Source of the DNA: Desulfovibrio sp. ZJ369
GTDB lineage: Bacteria > Desulfobacterota > Desulfovibrionia > Desulfovibrionales > Desulfovibrionaceae
Assembly: GCF_011039085.1 (NCBI RefSeq)
Contig: NZ_JAAKEI010000027.1
Span: 1 to 38,642 of the forward strand
Reading direction: 5' to 3'
DNA length: 38,642 nt
This document shows, piece after piece, positions 24,608 through 32,515 of this stretch. The notes under the pieces were generated by a model. The model saw only the letters and a list, made by a program, of their open reading frames with translations, ran no database searches and was not told where the DNA came from. Both the position numbers and the translations under genes were made by a program. Positions within the stretch are counted from its first letter, which is position 1, and every line of letters starts with the position of its first letter.

Positions 24608-26228
24608 AAAAAGAGTAAATGAACGCGACGTTCAGATTCCACATGTCTCTGACATCACAGCCGTTTGTCCCGTTACGCTGGACATTTTTCCAAACGGAAC
24701 TGTCGAGCCAGAGAGGCACATAAGCCGCATCAAAGCTGACTGTTAAGTTGTCATAGATTTTGTATGTCGTGCTCAAACTGGCTTCCATGGCGCTGTCGAG
24801 AGTCGTCAGATATTCGCCGTCCATGCCAACCCAGAAGTGGGAACGATTCTGGGGGGCTGAAGGGGAGCCATCTGCCCTCATTCCATAGAAGTTACGCACT
24901 TTTCTACCCATTTTGGGAGAGTTTGTGCCACCTATATAAACCAAACGAAGGGTATGCTTAAGGTCTTCCAAGAAGCTAACATCCTTCAGGCGCAGACCCA
25001 AGCCCCAAGTTCCAGTCACCCCTTGTCCGATCTGTCCGGATGCACGACTCATATCCTTCGCAAACGCATAGCTTGCAAAGTCATTGTCATGGTCGGAGTT
25101 TGCAAGGTAAGGCATACGTTCTGAACCATTGGATGCGTCCCCATCGTCACCCGAAGCATACCATCCGTAGATACCGGGAACACCCCAGTCAAGTTTGTAT
25201 TCTACAAGACCGCTCGCCACCCAACCTGAGCGATTAAGTCTGCGGTTATCCCATGTCACGGAGCCATAGTTGAAGTCGACAGCTATATGCCAAGGATCCC
25301 ACAGTGTGAAATCGCTTGCAAAGCCAGCCCACCACGCATTTCCATAACCGCGCAACCATTCACCTGCACGGGTCCCGTTCTCATGACGAGCTCCACCAAT
25401 CGGGAACATGCCCGTTAGGATATCCTTGGAGTCGTCTTTCGGGAAATTCCTGTGGTCGTTGGGATAGATTGTATGAACAACATTAAAGTATCTGCCGTTT
25501 TCTTCTCTTTGGTACATTCTGATGGCGTTTGGACCAAGCATTGAATAAGCGAAGAACGGTGTTATCTTGATGCCATCAAAAGTCATGGGAACAGACAGTG
25601 CAAAGAGATCTATATTATCGAGATAATCAGCCTTTTTTTTGCCATTGTATAATAGCGCAGCATTATCTGCATCGAGATTGTCATTGAGCAAGCGAGCCCA
25701 GAATGCAGTAACGCTGATATTTTCGTTTGCTGCCCAGGTGGCCGTTACACCAGCGGAGTCAGCAGCGAAAATTTGGCTGACATGCATCGTATAGCTCGGC
25801 AAGCTCATATTGGAGATGCCCATGCGTATCTTGAGATCAGTACTAGGTACTATCCAATCAAGATACGCATTCTTGAGTTTGACCATTGTGCCATCGGCGC
25901 CGAGAGCACCGCCTTCGTCGGCTTTGCCCCACCGCTGCTGTCCAATTTCAAAAAAGACAGTACCAGACAGGTTTTCAGAGGCAATTGCATCTAACTGCAG
26001 ACGGAGACGTTGAGTTGCTTCAAATTCGTCCTGCCCGTAACTGTTATGCTTGAGGTTGCGCAGGTTGTTGAAGCCCGTATTGCCATTACCTCCGCTAAGG
26101 GCGCCATTTTGACCATAATCGAACATTATGATCCATTCGCCCTTGGCCTTGAAATCCACGGCGGTTGCTTCAGTCACTGCACCAAAGAGTAGCCCTGCAG
26201 CCAGTAGAAGACACGTTAGTTTTTTCAT
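24606..26228 (-). CDS. Outer-membrane porin, Desulfovibrio homotrimeric type
   Basis: A 540-residue exported protein. Signal peptide MKKLTCLLLAAGLLFGAVTEATA is followed by VDFKAKGEWIIMFDYGQNGAL, alternating beta strands rich in aromatic residues, and a C-terminal NLNVAFIYSF ending in Phe, the outer-membrane assembly signal. This layout matches the large porins common in Desulfovibrio. It would form a passive channel for small solutes. AGGAGGA precedes the ATG at 26228; an upstream in-frame start has no site. Base composition is visibly less GC-rich than neighbouring genes, with many A/T third positions. The gene is bracketed by 23-bp inverted repeats and its TAG stop overlaps a palindrome, all of which suggest it moved as a cassette or was acquired. 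Confidence 0.88.
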   Translation of the reverse strand: MKKLTCLLLAAGLLFGAVTEATAVDFKAKGEWIIMFDYGQNGALSGGNGNTGFNNLRNLKHNSYGQDEFEATQRLRLQLDAIASENLSGTVFFEIGQQRWGKADEGGALGADGTMVKLKNAYLDWIVPSTDLKIRMGISNMSLPSYTMHVSQIFAADSAGVTATWAANENISVTAFWARLLNDNLDADNAALLYNGKKKADYLDNIDLFALSVPMTFDGIKITPFFAYSMLGPNAIRMYQREENGRYFNVVHTIYPNDHRNFPKDDSKDILTGMFPIGGARHENGTRAGEWLRGYGNAWWAGFASDFTLWDPWHIAVDFNYGSVTWDNRRLNRSGWVASGLVEYKLDWGVPGIYGWYASGDDGDASNGSERMPYLANSDHDNDFASYAFAKDMSRASGQIGQGVTGTWGLGLRLKDVSFLEDLKHTLRLVYIGGTNSPKMGRKVRNFYGMRADGSPSAPQNRSHFWVGMDGEYLTTLDSAMEASLSTTYKIYDNLTVSFDAAYVPLWLDSSVWKNVQRNGTNGCDVRDMWNLNVAFIYSF

Positions 26229-26299
26229 GCTGATTCCTCCTGAAGTGGTTACCTCATGTGACATCGTGTGCTAACATGACTGTCTTCACGCCTGCGCCT

Positions 26300-26362
26300 G
26301 CGCGGCGGGCCATGGCTTCGCCCTGCCAGAGCGTTCAGCTCATTTCATTAGCAAAACGCTCC
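26300..26362. repeat. 35-bp palindrome with conserved left flank
   Basis: The palindrome AGAGCGTTCAGCTCATTTCATTAGC...CGCTCC (26328-26362) is preceded by CGCGGCGGGC and ATGGCTTCGCCCTGCC. The same flank precedes the palindrome at 29126-29161 with one base missing. Confidence 0.8.
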
Positions 26363-26380
26363 AGGGCGTGTTCACACCTA

Positions 26381-26482
26381 TCAGAAAAAGCCTTGTTTTT
26401 TCGGAACACTGCCTCGTAATTCTGCCGGGGAAGAATCTTCGTTGAACTCTTTGAAATAGTTGAGAATGCGCAGGATAGTGCT
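26381..26482 (-). pseudogene. Possible C-terminal gene fragment
   Basis: On the minus strand this stretch reads STILRILNYFKEFN, then EDSSPAELRGSVPKKQG and FF before TGA. Codon use and residue balance look protein-like and AT-richer than the surroundings. No start or ribosome site is visible, and the frame runs back into the 23-bp repeat. I do not recognise the family; it may be the tail of a gene interrupted by repeats. Confidence 0.3.
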
Positions 26483-26487
26483 AACAC

Positions 26488-26510
26488 GCTCTAATGAGGG
26501 CTGACCCTGG
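26488..26510 (-). repeat. 19/23-bp dispersed repeat, inverted copy C
   Basis: The reverse complement is the 19-mer CCAGGGTCAGCCCTCATTA plus GAGC, identical to 24505-24527. Similar CTGCGCAG/CTGTGCAG sequence precedes both copies. Confidence 0.85.
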
Positions 26511-26551
26511 TCTGCGCAGTTCCGGGGCAACGCGCGACGCCCCTGCGCCCC

Positions 26552-27181
26552 TTATTCTTTCATGCCGATTTTGCGCAGCCAGGCGGCCGTTTCTTCCCAA
26601 GCTGAAGCGGCCCGGCTGCCTCTGACCGCCAGCCCCTCCACTACCGTGGACTGGGGGCAAAGTGTTCTGATGTCCGCCATGCTTCTGCCCAGGGCGCTTC
26701 CTTCATGGGTGATAAACGGCGCAACGGTTTTGCCCGATAGGTCGTACTCCGATAAAAACGTCCTGACCGGCGCGGCCACAGTGCCCCACCAGTTGGGCGA
26801 ACCCACGAAAATCACATCATAAGCCTGAAGATTGTTGATCTTTGTTTTCAGCGGCGGTTTGAAGCCCGACGCAAGCTCCCGCTTGGCCTGTTCCGTGAGA
26901 GCCCGGTATTCTTCGGGATAGGGCTGCACTGTTTCCAGTTCCACAAGCTCGCCCTTGGTCAGGGTCTGAAGCTGCCGGGCAAGGGCGCGGGTGTTGCCGG
27001 AATGTGAGTAAAAAACAATCAGGACTTTTTTGCCGTGGAGCGATCCCTCCGCCGCATGGGCCAGATGCAGGGGCTGCAACAGCGGGGCCGCCATGCCGGC
27101 GAACATCCCGGCAGCCGCGGCTTTAAGCAGATTCCTGCGGGGCCGGTTCAGCCCCGTGTCCTTTGCACTCCTGGTGCGCAT
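26552..27181 (-). CDS. Tat-exported flavodoxin-like protein
   Basis: A 209-residue protein. The N-terminus has a twin-arginine signal (RPRRNLLKAAAAGMFAGMAAPLL, with AHA near the cleavage point). The mature part is a flavodoxin: LIVFYSHSGNTRALARQL is the FMN phosphate loop, then YDVIFVGSPNWWGTVAAPV and KTVAPFITHEGSALGRS. It should bind FMN and carry electrons in the periplasm, where flavodoxins are unusual; Tat export fits a protein that folds with its cofactor inside. ATG at 27181 has GAGGAAAG upstream. It lies 114 bp downstream of the DUF362 gene, also with a Tat signal, so the two probably work together. Confidence 0.85.
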   Translation of the reverse strand: MRTRSAKDTGLNRPRRNLLKAAAAGMFAGMAAPLLQPLHLAHAAEGSLHGKKVLIVFYSHSGNTRALARQLQTLTKGELVELETVQPYPEEYRALTEQAKRELASGFKPPLKTKINNLQAYDVIFVGSPNWWGTVAAPVRTFLSEYDLSGKTVAPFITHEGSALGRSMADIRTLCPQSTVVEGLAVRGSRAASAWEETAAWLRKIGMKE

Positions 27182-27242
27182 ATCTTTCCTCGCTTGCTGC
27201 TATTCCATGTTTGCGCGCAGGCGCGGTTCACATTGGGGAACC

Positions 27243-27263
27243 CGGCCTGGCGCTACCAGGCCG
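27243..27263. other. Hairpin between DUF362 and flavodoxin genes
   Basis: CGGCCTGG and CCAGGCCG are perfect 8-base arms around CGCTA. No T-run follows on either strand. It may be a processing or stability element in a shared mRNA, or a weak terminator. Confidence 0.45.
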
Positions 27264-27295
27264 CGCAAGGCCGGGCGTCTGCGATTCCGGGCGGA

Positions 27296-28261
27296 TCAGA
27301 GCGTGATCAGCTCATAGGCATCATTGCCCATGCCCTGCTCCTTCATGTAAGAAAGCTGGCGCAGGCCGCTGCGGCTTTCAATGCGTTCCACAAGGTCTCG
27401 CCGCTGCGCTTCGGGCAGGGCGTAGATCATGTCCACCGAGGCCTTGTCCACGGCAAGGATGTCCGTGGAGGCCAGGATGCCCAGATCCGGGGCGGTTGGT
27501 TTTGCCGCGCTGGTTCCGGCGCAATCGCAATCCACGGACATGTTTCTGAGCACATTGATATAGGTGATGCGCGGCCCGAAGTGGGTGGTTATGGCCTTGC
27601 CGCCCTCCACCATGCGCTCCATGAAGCGCGGGCCGCCGGACCAGAGTTCATCGCCCTCCCTGTGGATCTGGGCTTTGCCGACCTTGCCCGAAGCGCAGCC
27701 AATGGCGATATTTTTCAGTGAGCCGCCAAAGCCGCCCATAGTGTGCCCCTTGAAATGGGTGAGCACCAGCAGGGAGTCATATTCCAGCAGATGCTTGCCC
27801 ACGGCCAGTTTTTTGAGCCATTTGCCGCCGGGCACCGGCAGATCGACGTCGCCGTCCGCATCCATGATGTCCACCGGGCAGAAGGTCCAGCCGTTGGTCC
27901 GCAGCGTCTCCAGATGACCTTGTGTGCTCTGTCTCGGACCGGGATACAAAACATTGCACTCCACAATGGTGCTCCCGGGCAGGGTGGCCTGAAAAGCCCT
28001 GACCATCTCGCGCGGCAGGATATTGGGCCCGTGCGGCTCGCCGGTGTGCAGTTTGACGGCGATTTTGCCGCCCATGCCCTGATTGACCTGCGCATAGAGC
28101 TTTTGCAGCGCTTGCGCGCTGATCTCCCGACTGAAAAAAACCCGCGCTTTTTCCTGTGGCGCGGCCAACGCCGGGCCTTGCCGCCAAAACACGCCTGTAG
28201 CCAGAGCCCCGGCGGCCAGGGCGCCGCTTTTCAGAAAACCGCGTCGTGAAAATCCGTTCAT
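27296..28261 (-). CDS. Tat-exported DUF362-domain protein
   Basis: A 321-residue protein. The start MNGFSRRGFLKSGALAAGALA is a clear twin-arginine signal (SRRGFLK). The mature region matches DUF362: AVKLHTGEPHGPNIL, SLLVLTHFKGHTMGGFGGSLKN, IGCASGKVGKAQIH and NVLRNMSVDCDCAG with DILAVDKASVDM near the end. DUF362 proteins are often linked to iron-sulfur clusters; VDCDC here could contribute ligands, but the separate 4Fe-4S ferredoxin domain found in many relatives is missing. Function is not established. GGGAGGA precedes the ATG at 28261. The flavodoxin gene follows on the same strand. Confidence 0.85.
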   Translation of the reverse strand: MNGFSRRGFLKSGALAAGALATGVFWRQGPALAAPQEKARVFFSREISAQALQKLYAQVNQGMGGKIAVKLHTGEPHGPNILPREMVRAFQATLPGSTIVECNVLYPGPRQSTQGHLETLRTNGWTFCPVDIMDADGDVDLPVPGGKWLKKLAVGKHLLEYDSLLVLTHFKGHTMGGFGGSLKNIAIGCASGKVGKAQIHREGDELWSGGPRFMERMVEGGKAITTHFGPRITYINVLRNMSVDCDCAGTSAAKPTAPDLGILASTDILAVDKASVDMIYALPEAQRRDLVERIESRSGLRQLSYMKEQGMGNDAYELITL

Positions 28262-28371
28262 CGTGTCCTCCCGGCTGTTGGGAACCGTTCATGGGTGATT
28301 GCAGGGGTCAGCCCGGCAGGGCGATCCCTTTGCCGGGCACAACAACAGCCGCCGCAGGCAATGGCGCTATC

Positions 28372-28419
28372 AGAGCGGTTTTTGATTGAAAATGAATATG
28401 TTCAATCAAAAAATGCTCT
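28372..28419. repeat. AGAGC palindrome, 48-bp class
   Basis: AGAGCGGTTTTTGATTGAA and TTCAATCAAAAAATGCTCT around an AT centre. It lies 53 bp after the cupin stop and upstream of the DUF362 gene. Confidence 0.9.
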
Positions 28420-28472
28420 AAGACAAAGGAAAAGAGCATGGCGAAACAGCGCCCGGGCCTCCGGCTGTGCGT

Positions 28473-28961
28473 TCAGCGGCCGTTATACTCCTGATCCGTC
28501 ACTTTTTCCATCCAGACCACATTTTTCCCGTCACGCGTTCCGGTCAGGGCCATGTGGGTCATGGCCGTGCGCGGCGAGGCCCCGTGCCAGTGCCTGACCT
28601 GCGGCGGGCACCAGATCACGTCGCCCGCGCGGATCTCAGTGATCGGGCCGCCCTCTGCCTGGGTCAGGCCGACCCCGGAGACGACCACCAGATGTTGCCC
28701 CGCAGGGTGCGTATGCCACGCGGTGCGGGCCCCGGGTTCAAATGTGACATACGCCCCGGAAAAATGCGCCGCGTCATTGGCCGGAAACAGCGGCTGAACC
28801 CGCACAGCGCCGGTGAAGAAGCTCTCCGGGCCCTGAAGGGCGGCCTGCGCGCCCGCGCGGGTCACGGTCTGCCCGGTGGCGGCATCCTGGGCGGCAGCCT
28901 GTCCGCTGCCCGCGGCAAGCAGCAGGAAAAAACACGACAAGAACAGGACAAAACGAGGCAT
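28473..28961 (-). CDS. Secreted cupin-domain protein
   Basis: A 162-residue exported protein. Signal peptide MPRFVLFLSCFFLLLAAGSGQAAAQ (Sec type, cleavage near AAA-Q). The rest is one small cupin: GARTAWHTHPAGQHLVVVSGVG is motif 1, with Gln where many cupins have Glu, and GDVIWCPPQVRHWHG is motif 2. The His residues should bind a metal. Such proteins include small periplasmic isomerase- or mandelonitrile-lyase-like cupins; the reaction cannot be stated. AAGGAGA precedes the ATG at 28961. It is upstream of the DUF362 and flavodoxin genes on the same strand, but more than 200 bp and a palindrome separate it, so it may be a separate transcript. Confidence 0.85.
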   Translation of the reverse strand: MPRFVLFLSCFFLLLAAGSGQAAAQDAATGQTVTRAGAQAALQGPESFFTGAVRVQPLFPANDAAHFSGAYVTFEPGARTAWHTHPAGQHLVVVSGVGLTQAEGGPITEIRAGDVIWCPPQVRHWHGASPRTAMTHMALTGTRDGKNVVWMEKVTDQEYNGR

Positions 28962-29090
28962 ATCCGGCTCTCCTTATCTGAAAGTTCTTTTGTAACGAAC
29001 ACTATACAGACACAAGGCCCAAGAGTAGATACAATTCTGCCTGATTATTGCCTGATTCTCTCAAAATGTGGGGGAGTAGTGTCGGGGGGG

Positions 29091-29161
29091 CGCGGCGGGC
29101 ATGGCTTCGCCCTGCCAGAGCGTTTAGAGCGGTTTGCTCATGAAATCAGCTAAACCGCTCT
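29091..29161. repeat. AGAGC palindrome (36 bp) with conserved left flank
   Basis: The palindrome AGAGCGGTTTGCTCATGAAATC...CCGCTCT is 29126-29161. A truncated AGAGCGTTT sits directly before it (29117-29125), as if one copy inserted into another. The flank CGCGGCGGGCATGGCTTCG matches that at 26300. The palindrome ends 15 bp after the ribF stop. Confidence 0.88.
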
Positions 29162-29176
29162 AAGCATTACACGGCA

Positions 29177-30103
29177 TTACGGTTTGGCCTGGGCTAAAAC
29201 CCTGCGGGTTTCCTCCACGTCGCGCGCGATCTGCCGGCTGAGATCCTGCGCGGATGCAAAGCGTTGCTCGTCCCGCAGCCGGGCCACGAATTCAAGGCGC
29301 ACATTTTGGCCGTAGAGATTTTCCGAGGCGTCCAGCAAAAAACTTTCAATGCACAGCTCGCGCCCGCCGAAGGTGGGCTTGCGGCCCACATTGATCACGG
29401 CCTGATAGTCGCAGCGGCCCACGCGCACGCGCGCGGCATAGACGCCCTCGGCGGGCAGCAGTGCCGGCGGCGGCAGGAGATTGGCCGTGGGAAAGCCCAA
29501 ACCGCTGCCGCGTCCCTCGCCGTGCACTACCGGGCCCGAAAAACCGTAAAAACGGCCCAGAAGCCGCGCGGCCTGCCACACATCGCCCCGACGGATCAGA
29601 TCCCGCAGGCGCGTGGAGCTGACCACAGCATCGTCCACAATGACCGGCGGCAACTGTTCCACGCCGAAACCCCAGCGTGCGCCCAGGGCGCGCAGCACCT
29701 CCGCGTGCCCGCTGCGATCCCGCCCCAGGGAAAAATCATAGCCCACTACCAGCTCCCGCAATTTCAGGGGCAGGAGAAAGCGGCGCACAAAGTCCTCTGG
29801 CGTGAGCGCCGCCAGTTCGCGGGTAAAGGGAAGTTCCAGCACATGCCGCACCCCGATCCCGGCCAGAAGCTCCAGGCGATCCTCCCGGCTTGTGAGCGGC
29901 AGATGGCCCCGCTCCGGCGAAAGCACCAGGCGCGGATGCGGCCAGAAGGTCAGCACAACGCAGTCCAGAGCCTGCTCCCGGCAGACTTCCAGGGTACGGA
30001 GAATCAGGGCCTGATGCCCTTTGTGCACGCCGTCGAAGTTGCCGATAGTCACGCCCGCGCCTGCAAGAGACGAAAGGGCGTCCACGGAAGTTACAATTTG
30101 CAT
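29177..30103 (-). CDS. ribF: Bifunctional riboflavin kinase / FAD synthetase
   Basis: A 308-residue enzyme that makes FMN and then FAD from riboflavin. The N-terminal adenylyltransferase half has GVTIGNFDGVHKGHQALI, VLTFWPHP, VVGYDFSLGRDRSG and SSTRLRDLIRRGDV. The C-terminal kinase half has GRGSGLGFPTANLLPP, GVYAARV, INVGRKPTFGG and ESFLLDA. Length is normal. The chosen ATG at 30103 gives the common QIVTS-type N-terminus; a longer in-frame start would add residues with no family match. The ribosome site is weak. It supplies flavins that Hcp-linked and flavodoxin-type proteins elsewhere in the window would need. Confidence 0.95.
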   Translation of the reverse strand: MQIVTSVDALSSLAGAGVTIGNFDGVHKGHQALILRTLEVCREQALDCVVLTFWPHPRLVLSPERGHLPLTSREDRLELLAGIGVRHVLELPFTRELAALTPEDFVRRFLLPLKLRELVVGYDFSLGRDRSGHAEVLRALGARWGFGVEQLPPVIVDDAVVSSTRLRDLIRRGDVWQAARLLGRFYGFSGPVVHGEGRGSGLGFPTANLLPPPALLPAEGVYAARVRVGRCDYQAVINVGRKPTFGGRELCIESFLLDASENLYGQNVRLEFVARLRDEQRFASAQDLSRQIARDVEETRRVLAQAKP

Positions 30104-30248
30104 GTATGTAGTGATTCCGGAAAATAGGGAAGTACACTGAAACAAGCCTGGGCAGGGTCTGCCCGGGGCTCTGCCTTTTCACATGCCGCCCGGCCCGCAG
30201 GCGCATTCTGGAAATGCCCGCTCTGCGTGCCGCAACATACCCTATAGG

Positions 30249-30382
30249 AGATTACCTTTGACTTTTTATGAAAGTCAAAGGTGGCATTCAGGCGAAAAAC
30301 GCGGTTTTCGCCTGAATGTACGCCGCGTTGCGGCGGCTGCCGCTTTCGCGTCAGCAGAGCATTTTCAAAGAGAAAATGCTCT
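30249..30382 (-). mobile_element. 134-bp structured repeat element, copy 1
   Basis: It contains, in order, CCTTTGACTTT/AAAGTCAAAGG (11-bp arms), CATTCAGGCGAAAA/TTTTCGCCTGAATG (14-bp arms), CGCCGC/GCGGCG and the 27-bp palindrome at 30356-30382. The reverse complement of 33374-33512 is identical over these 134 positions except for two bases inside the last palindrome. It looks like a non-coding MITE. The TAG stop of the small gene to its right uses the last bases of the palindrome. Confidence 0.92.
30356..30382. repeat. AGAGC palindrome, 27-bp class, overlapping a stop codon
   Basis: AGAGCATTTTCAAAGAGAAAATGCTCT, the terminal part of the 134-bp element. The stop of the 157-residue gene (30383-30381 on the minus strand) overlaps it. 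Confidence 0.92.
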
Positions 30383-30854
30383 AAATAAGCCTGTCGAAAA
30401 TAATTTTGTACGCCTTGCGGATATGCAGCACAAGCCTGAGCGTCAGGCTGCGGGCCTGCTTTTCGTCCTGGCTGGAAAAGGAGCCGAGATGCCGGGCCAG
30501 ATCGCTGAAGTCGCTGTTGCCCTTGGGTTGGAGCATGCCCCAGTATTCCCTGGCGCGCTCTATAATCCGCGCGCTGACCTTGTCGGGGTGCGTGGCCTGG
30601 TAGCTGCGCAGAAAGGTCTCGAATATGTCCTCCGCATCCTGCGGAAAGGAGCTGCCCAGGGCCAGACGCCAGAGAGCCATGTACAGCCCCCGCCATTCCA
30701 CCAGCATCTGGCGACGGCGCAGAAACTGCATACGGCCGATGCCCATGAGCTCCAGTTCGGAAGTGAAATCCGCGTCCTCCAGCAGAGCCGCGAAATTCTC
30801 CAGAACTTCCTGCGCGGCGCTTTCGGCGTCAAAGGCTTCCGCTGTATTTTGCAT
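30381..30854 (-). CDS. Conserved protein of unknown function, coupled to the helicase gene
   Basis: A 157-residue all-helical soluble protein with no signal peptide or membrane segment. Recognisable stretches: EVLENFAALLEDADF, RRRQMLVEWRGLYMALWRLAL, SFPQDAEDIFETFLRSY, and a C-terminal RSLTLRLVLHIRKAYKIIFDRLI. I do not recognise the family. Two starts are possible: ATG 30854 (used) or a TTG at 30869 that overlaps the helicase stop as TTGA; the AAGGA nearby is too close to the TTG and rather far from the ATG. Either way it follows the DEAD-box gene with no gap. Its TAG stop lies in the terminal palindrome of the 134-bp element, so the element may have redefined its C-terminus. Confidence 0.7.
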   Translation of the reverse strand: MQNTAEAFDAESAAQEVLENFAALLEDADFTSELELMGIGRMQFLRRRQMLVEWRGLYMALWRLALGSSFPQDAEDIFETFLRSYQATHPDKVSARIIERAREYWGMLQPKGNSDFSDLARHLGSFSSQDEKQARSLTLRLVLHIRKAYKIIFDRLI

Positions 30855-30865
30855 ACGCTTTTCGC

Positions 30866-32515
30866 TCAATCCTTGTCTCTGGCCGCCGCTTCCTGGCCCT
30901 CGGCGCTTTCGCGGCGCCGCGGGGAACGGCGGCGGCGTTTGCCCGGACGCGGCGAAGGATCGTCCTCTGTCTCACGCTTCCGGCCCGCCACGGCGGCGCG
31001 GCGGCTGCCGGCACGTTCCGCCTGCTTGCGGCCCGCGGCAACAGGGCTGTTGTCAGGGAAGCGGTTTTCCTGAAGGCTTTGCTGATGCGCGGCATCCAGC
31101 AGCATGGCCAGCAAAAGGCCGTCATCCTCTTCCTCGCTCTGCCGGGCCAGTTCACGCGCCAGGCCCGCATAGCGGGCCACGCGCATACGTTCCAGACCCG
31201 TCAGCGCGCGGTAGCGCGCCTCCAGGATGGCGGTCAGGCGCGTGCCGGCCACCGTGGCCACATCGTCGTCAGTGGGCAGCGGCAGCTCCATGAGTCCGAT
31301 TTTATAGTGCCTGGCAATGCGCTCCAGCTCCATGCGCTGCATGACATCCACCAGGGAGATGACAGTGCCCGCGGCTCCGGCCCGGCCCGTGCGCCCGGCG
31401 CGGTGGATGTAGCTTTCATGATCTTCCGGCGGCTCATACAGAAAAACATGCGAGAGCGCGGGGATGTCGATGCCGCGCGCGGCCACGTCCGTGGCGACCA
31501 GATATTGCAGGCGGCCCTTGCGGATTTTGTCCAGCACGGCCTCGCGCCGGCCCTGCGAGAGATCCGCGGAAAGCTCGTCGGCGCTGTAGCCGAAGCCCTG
31601 CAACACGCCGGTCACATAATGCACATTGGCCTTGGTGTTGCAAAAAATGATCGCCGAGGCCGGGTTTTCGGTTTCCAGCAGGCGGACCAGAGCGCGATCC
31701 TTGTCCATGGGCTTGACCTGGCAGAAAAGGTGCTGCACTTCGGCCACATGCACTTCTTTTTGCGACAGGGAAAGCAGGGCGGGCTCGCTCATGAATTCCG
31801 CGGCCAGCTTGAGCACATGCGGCGGATAGGTGGCCGAAAAAAGACAGGTATGGATGCGCCGTTTGGGCAGGTAGCGCTGCACTTCCTTCATATCCGGGTA
31901 AAAACCGATGGAAAGCATGCGATCGGCCTCGTCAAAGACCAGCTCCCGCAAATCCTTGAGATCCAGCGTGCGGCGCAGCAGATGATCCAGCACGCGGCCC
32001 GGCGTGCCGACAATGAGCTGGGCCCCGTCGCGCAGGGCGTCCATCTGTTTTTTATAGCCCACGCCGCCGTAGACGGCCACGGTGCTGATGCCCGTGCCCT
32101 CGAAAATCACGGCGGCCTCGCGCTCCACCTGCACGGCCAGCTCGCGCGTGGGCGTGAGCACCAGGGCCTGCGGCGCTTTGAGGCCGGGGTCCAGGCGCGG
32201 CAGCATGGGCAGCAGATAACAGCCGGTCTTGCCGCTGCCCGTGCGGGACTGAACCATGATGTCGCGCCCTGCCAGCAGGTAGGGCAATGCCAGGGACTGC
32301 ACAGGCATCAGGCTTTGCCAGCCCGAACGCGCGCAGGCCTCCTGCATGGATTTGGGCAGATCGGCCAGGCGCACCCGCGGCAGGGCGTCTTCGGGCTCGC
32401 TGACGGCAATCCCGGCCAGGGGCTGCTCGTCCGCTCCGGCCCCGGAAACGTGTCCGGGCGCGGCAGCGGCCGCAACGTGCGCATCAACAGGGGAATCGGA
32501 ATTTTTTTCAGACAT
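30866..32515 (-). CDS. DEAD-box ATP-dependent RNA helicase
   Basis: A 549-residue RNA helicase. After about 45 low-complexity residues come the Q motif region (LMPVQSLALPYLLAGRD), Walker A (SRTGSGKT), PTRELA, TPGRVLD, DEAD (VFDEADRM), SAT, IIFCNT, VATDVAARGID and HRAGRTGRAG. The C-terminal 80 residues are strongly basic (KRRRRSPRRRE) and probably bind RNA. It likely remodels rRNA or mRNA, as RhlE/DeaD-type proteins do; the subtype is not assigned. ATG at 32515 has only a weak GGGA site. A hairpin lies 47 bp upstream in its leader. The small helical gene follows immediately. Confidence 0.93.
   Translation of the reverse strand: MSEKNSDSPVDAHVAAAAAPGHVSGAGADEQPLAGIAVSEPEDALPRVRLADLPKSMQEACARSGWQSLMPVQSLALPYLLAGRDIMVQSRTGSGKTGCYLLPMLPRLDPGLKAPQALVLTPTRELAVQVEREAAVIFEGTGISTVAVYGGVGYKKQMDALRDGAQLIVGTPGRVLDHLLRRTLDLKDLRELVFDEADRMLSIGFYPDMKEVQRYLPKRRIHTCLFSATYPPHVLKLAAEFMSEPALLSLSQKEVHVAEVQHLFCQVKPMDKDRALVRLLETENPASAIIFCNTKANVHYVTGVLQGFGYSADELSADLSQGRREAVLDKIRKGRLQYLVATDVAARGIDIPALSHVFLYEPPEDHESYIHRAGRTGRAGAAGTVISLVDVMQRMELERIARHYKIGLMELPLPTDDDVATVAGTRLTAILEARYRALTGLERMRVARYAGLARELARQSEEEDDGLLLAMLLDAAHQQSLQENRFPDNSPVAAGRKQAERAGSRRAAVAGRKRETEDDPSPRPGKRRRRSPRRRESAEGQEAAARDKD

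Larger units (their letters stand above)
26229..26551. other. Gap between the porin and the flavodoxin gene
   Basis: 323 bp with a 35-bp palindrome (26328-26362), a possible gene remnant (26381-26482) and the inverted 19/23-mer (26488-26510). No intact gene is supported. GCGTGTT and AACACGC also form an inverted pair around the remnant. Confidence 0.6.
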
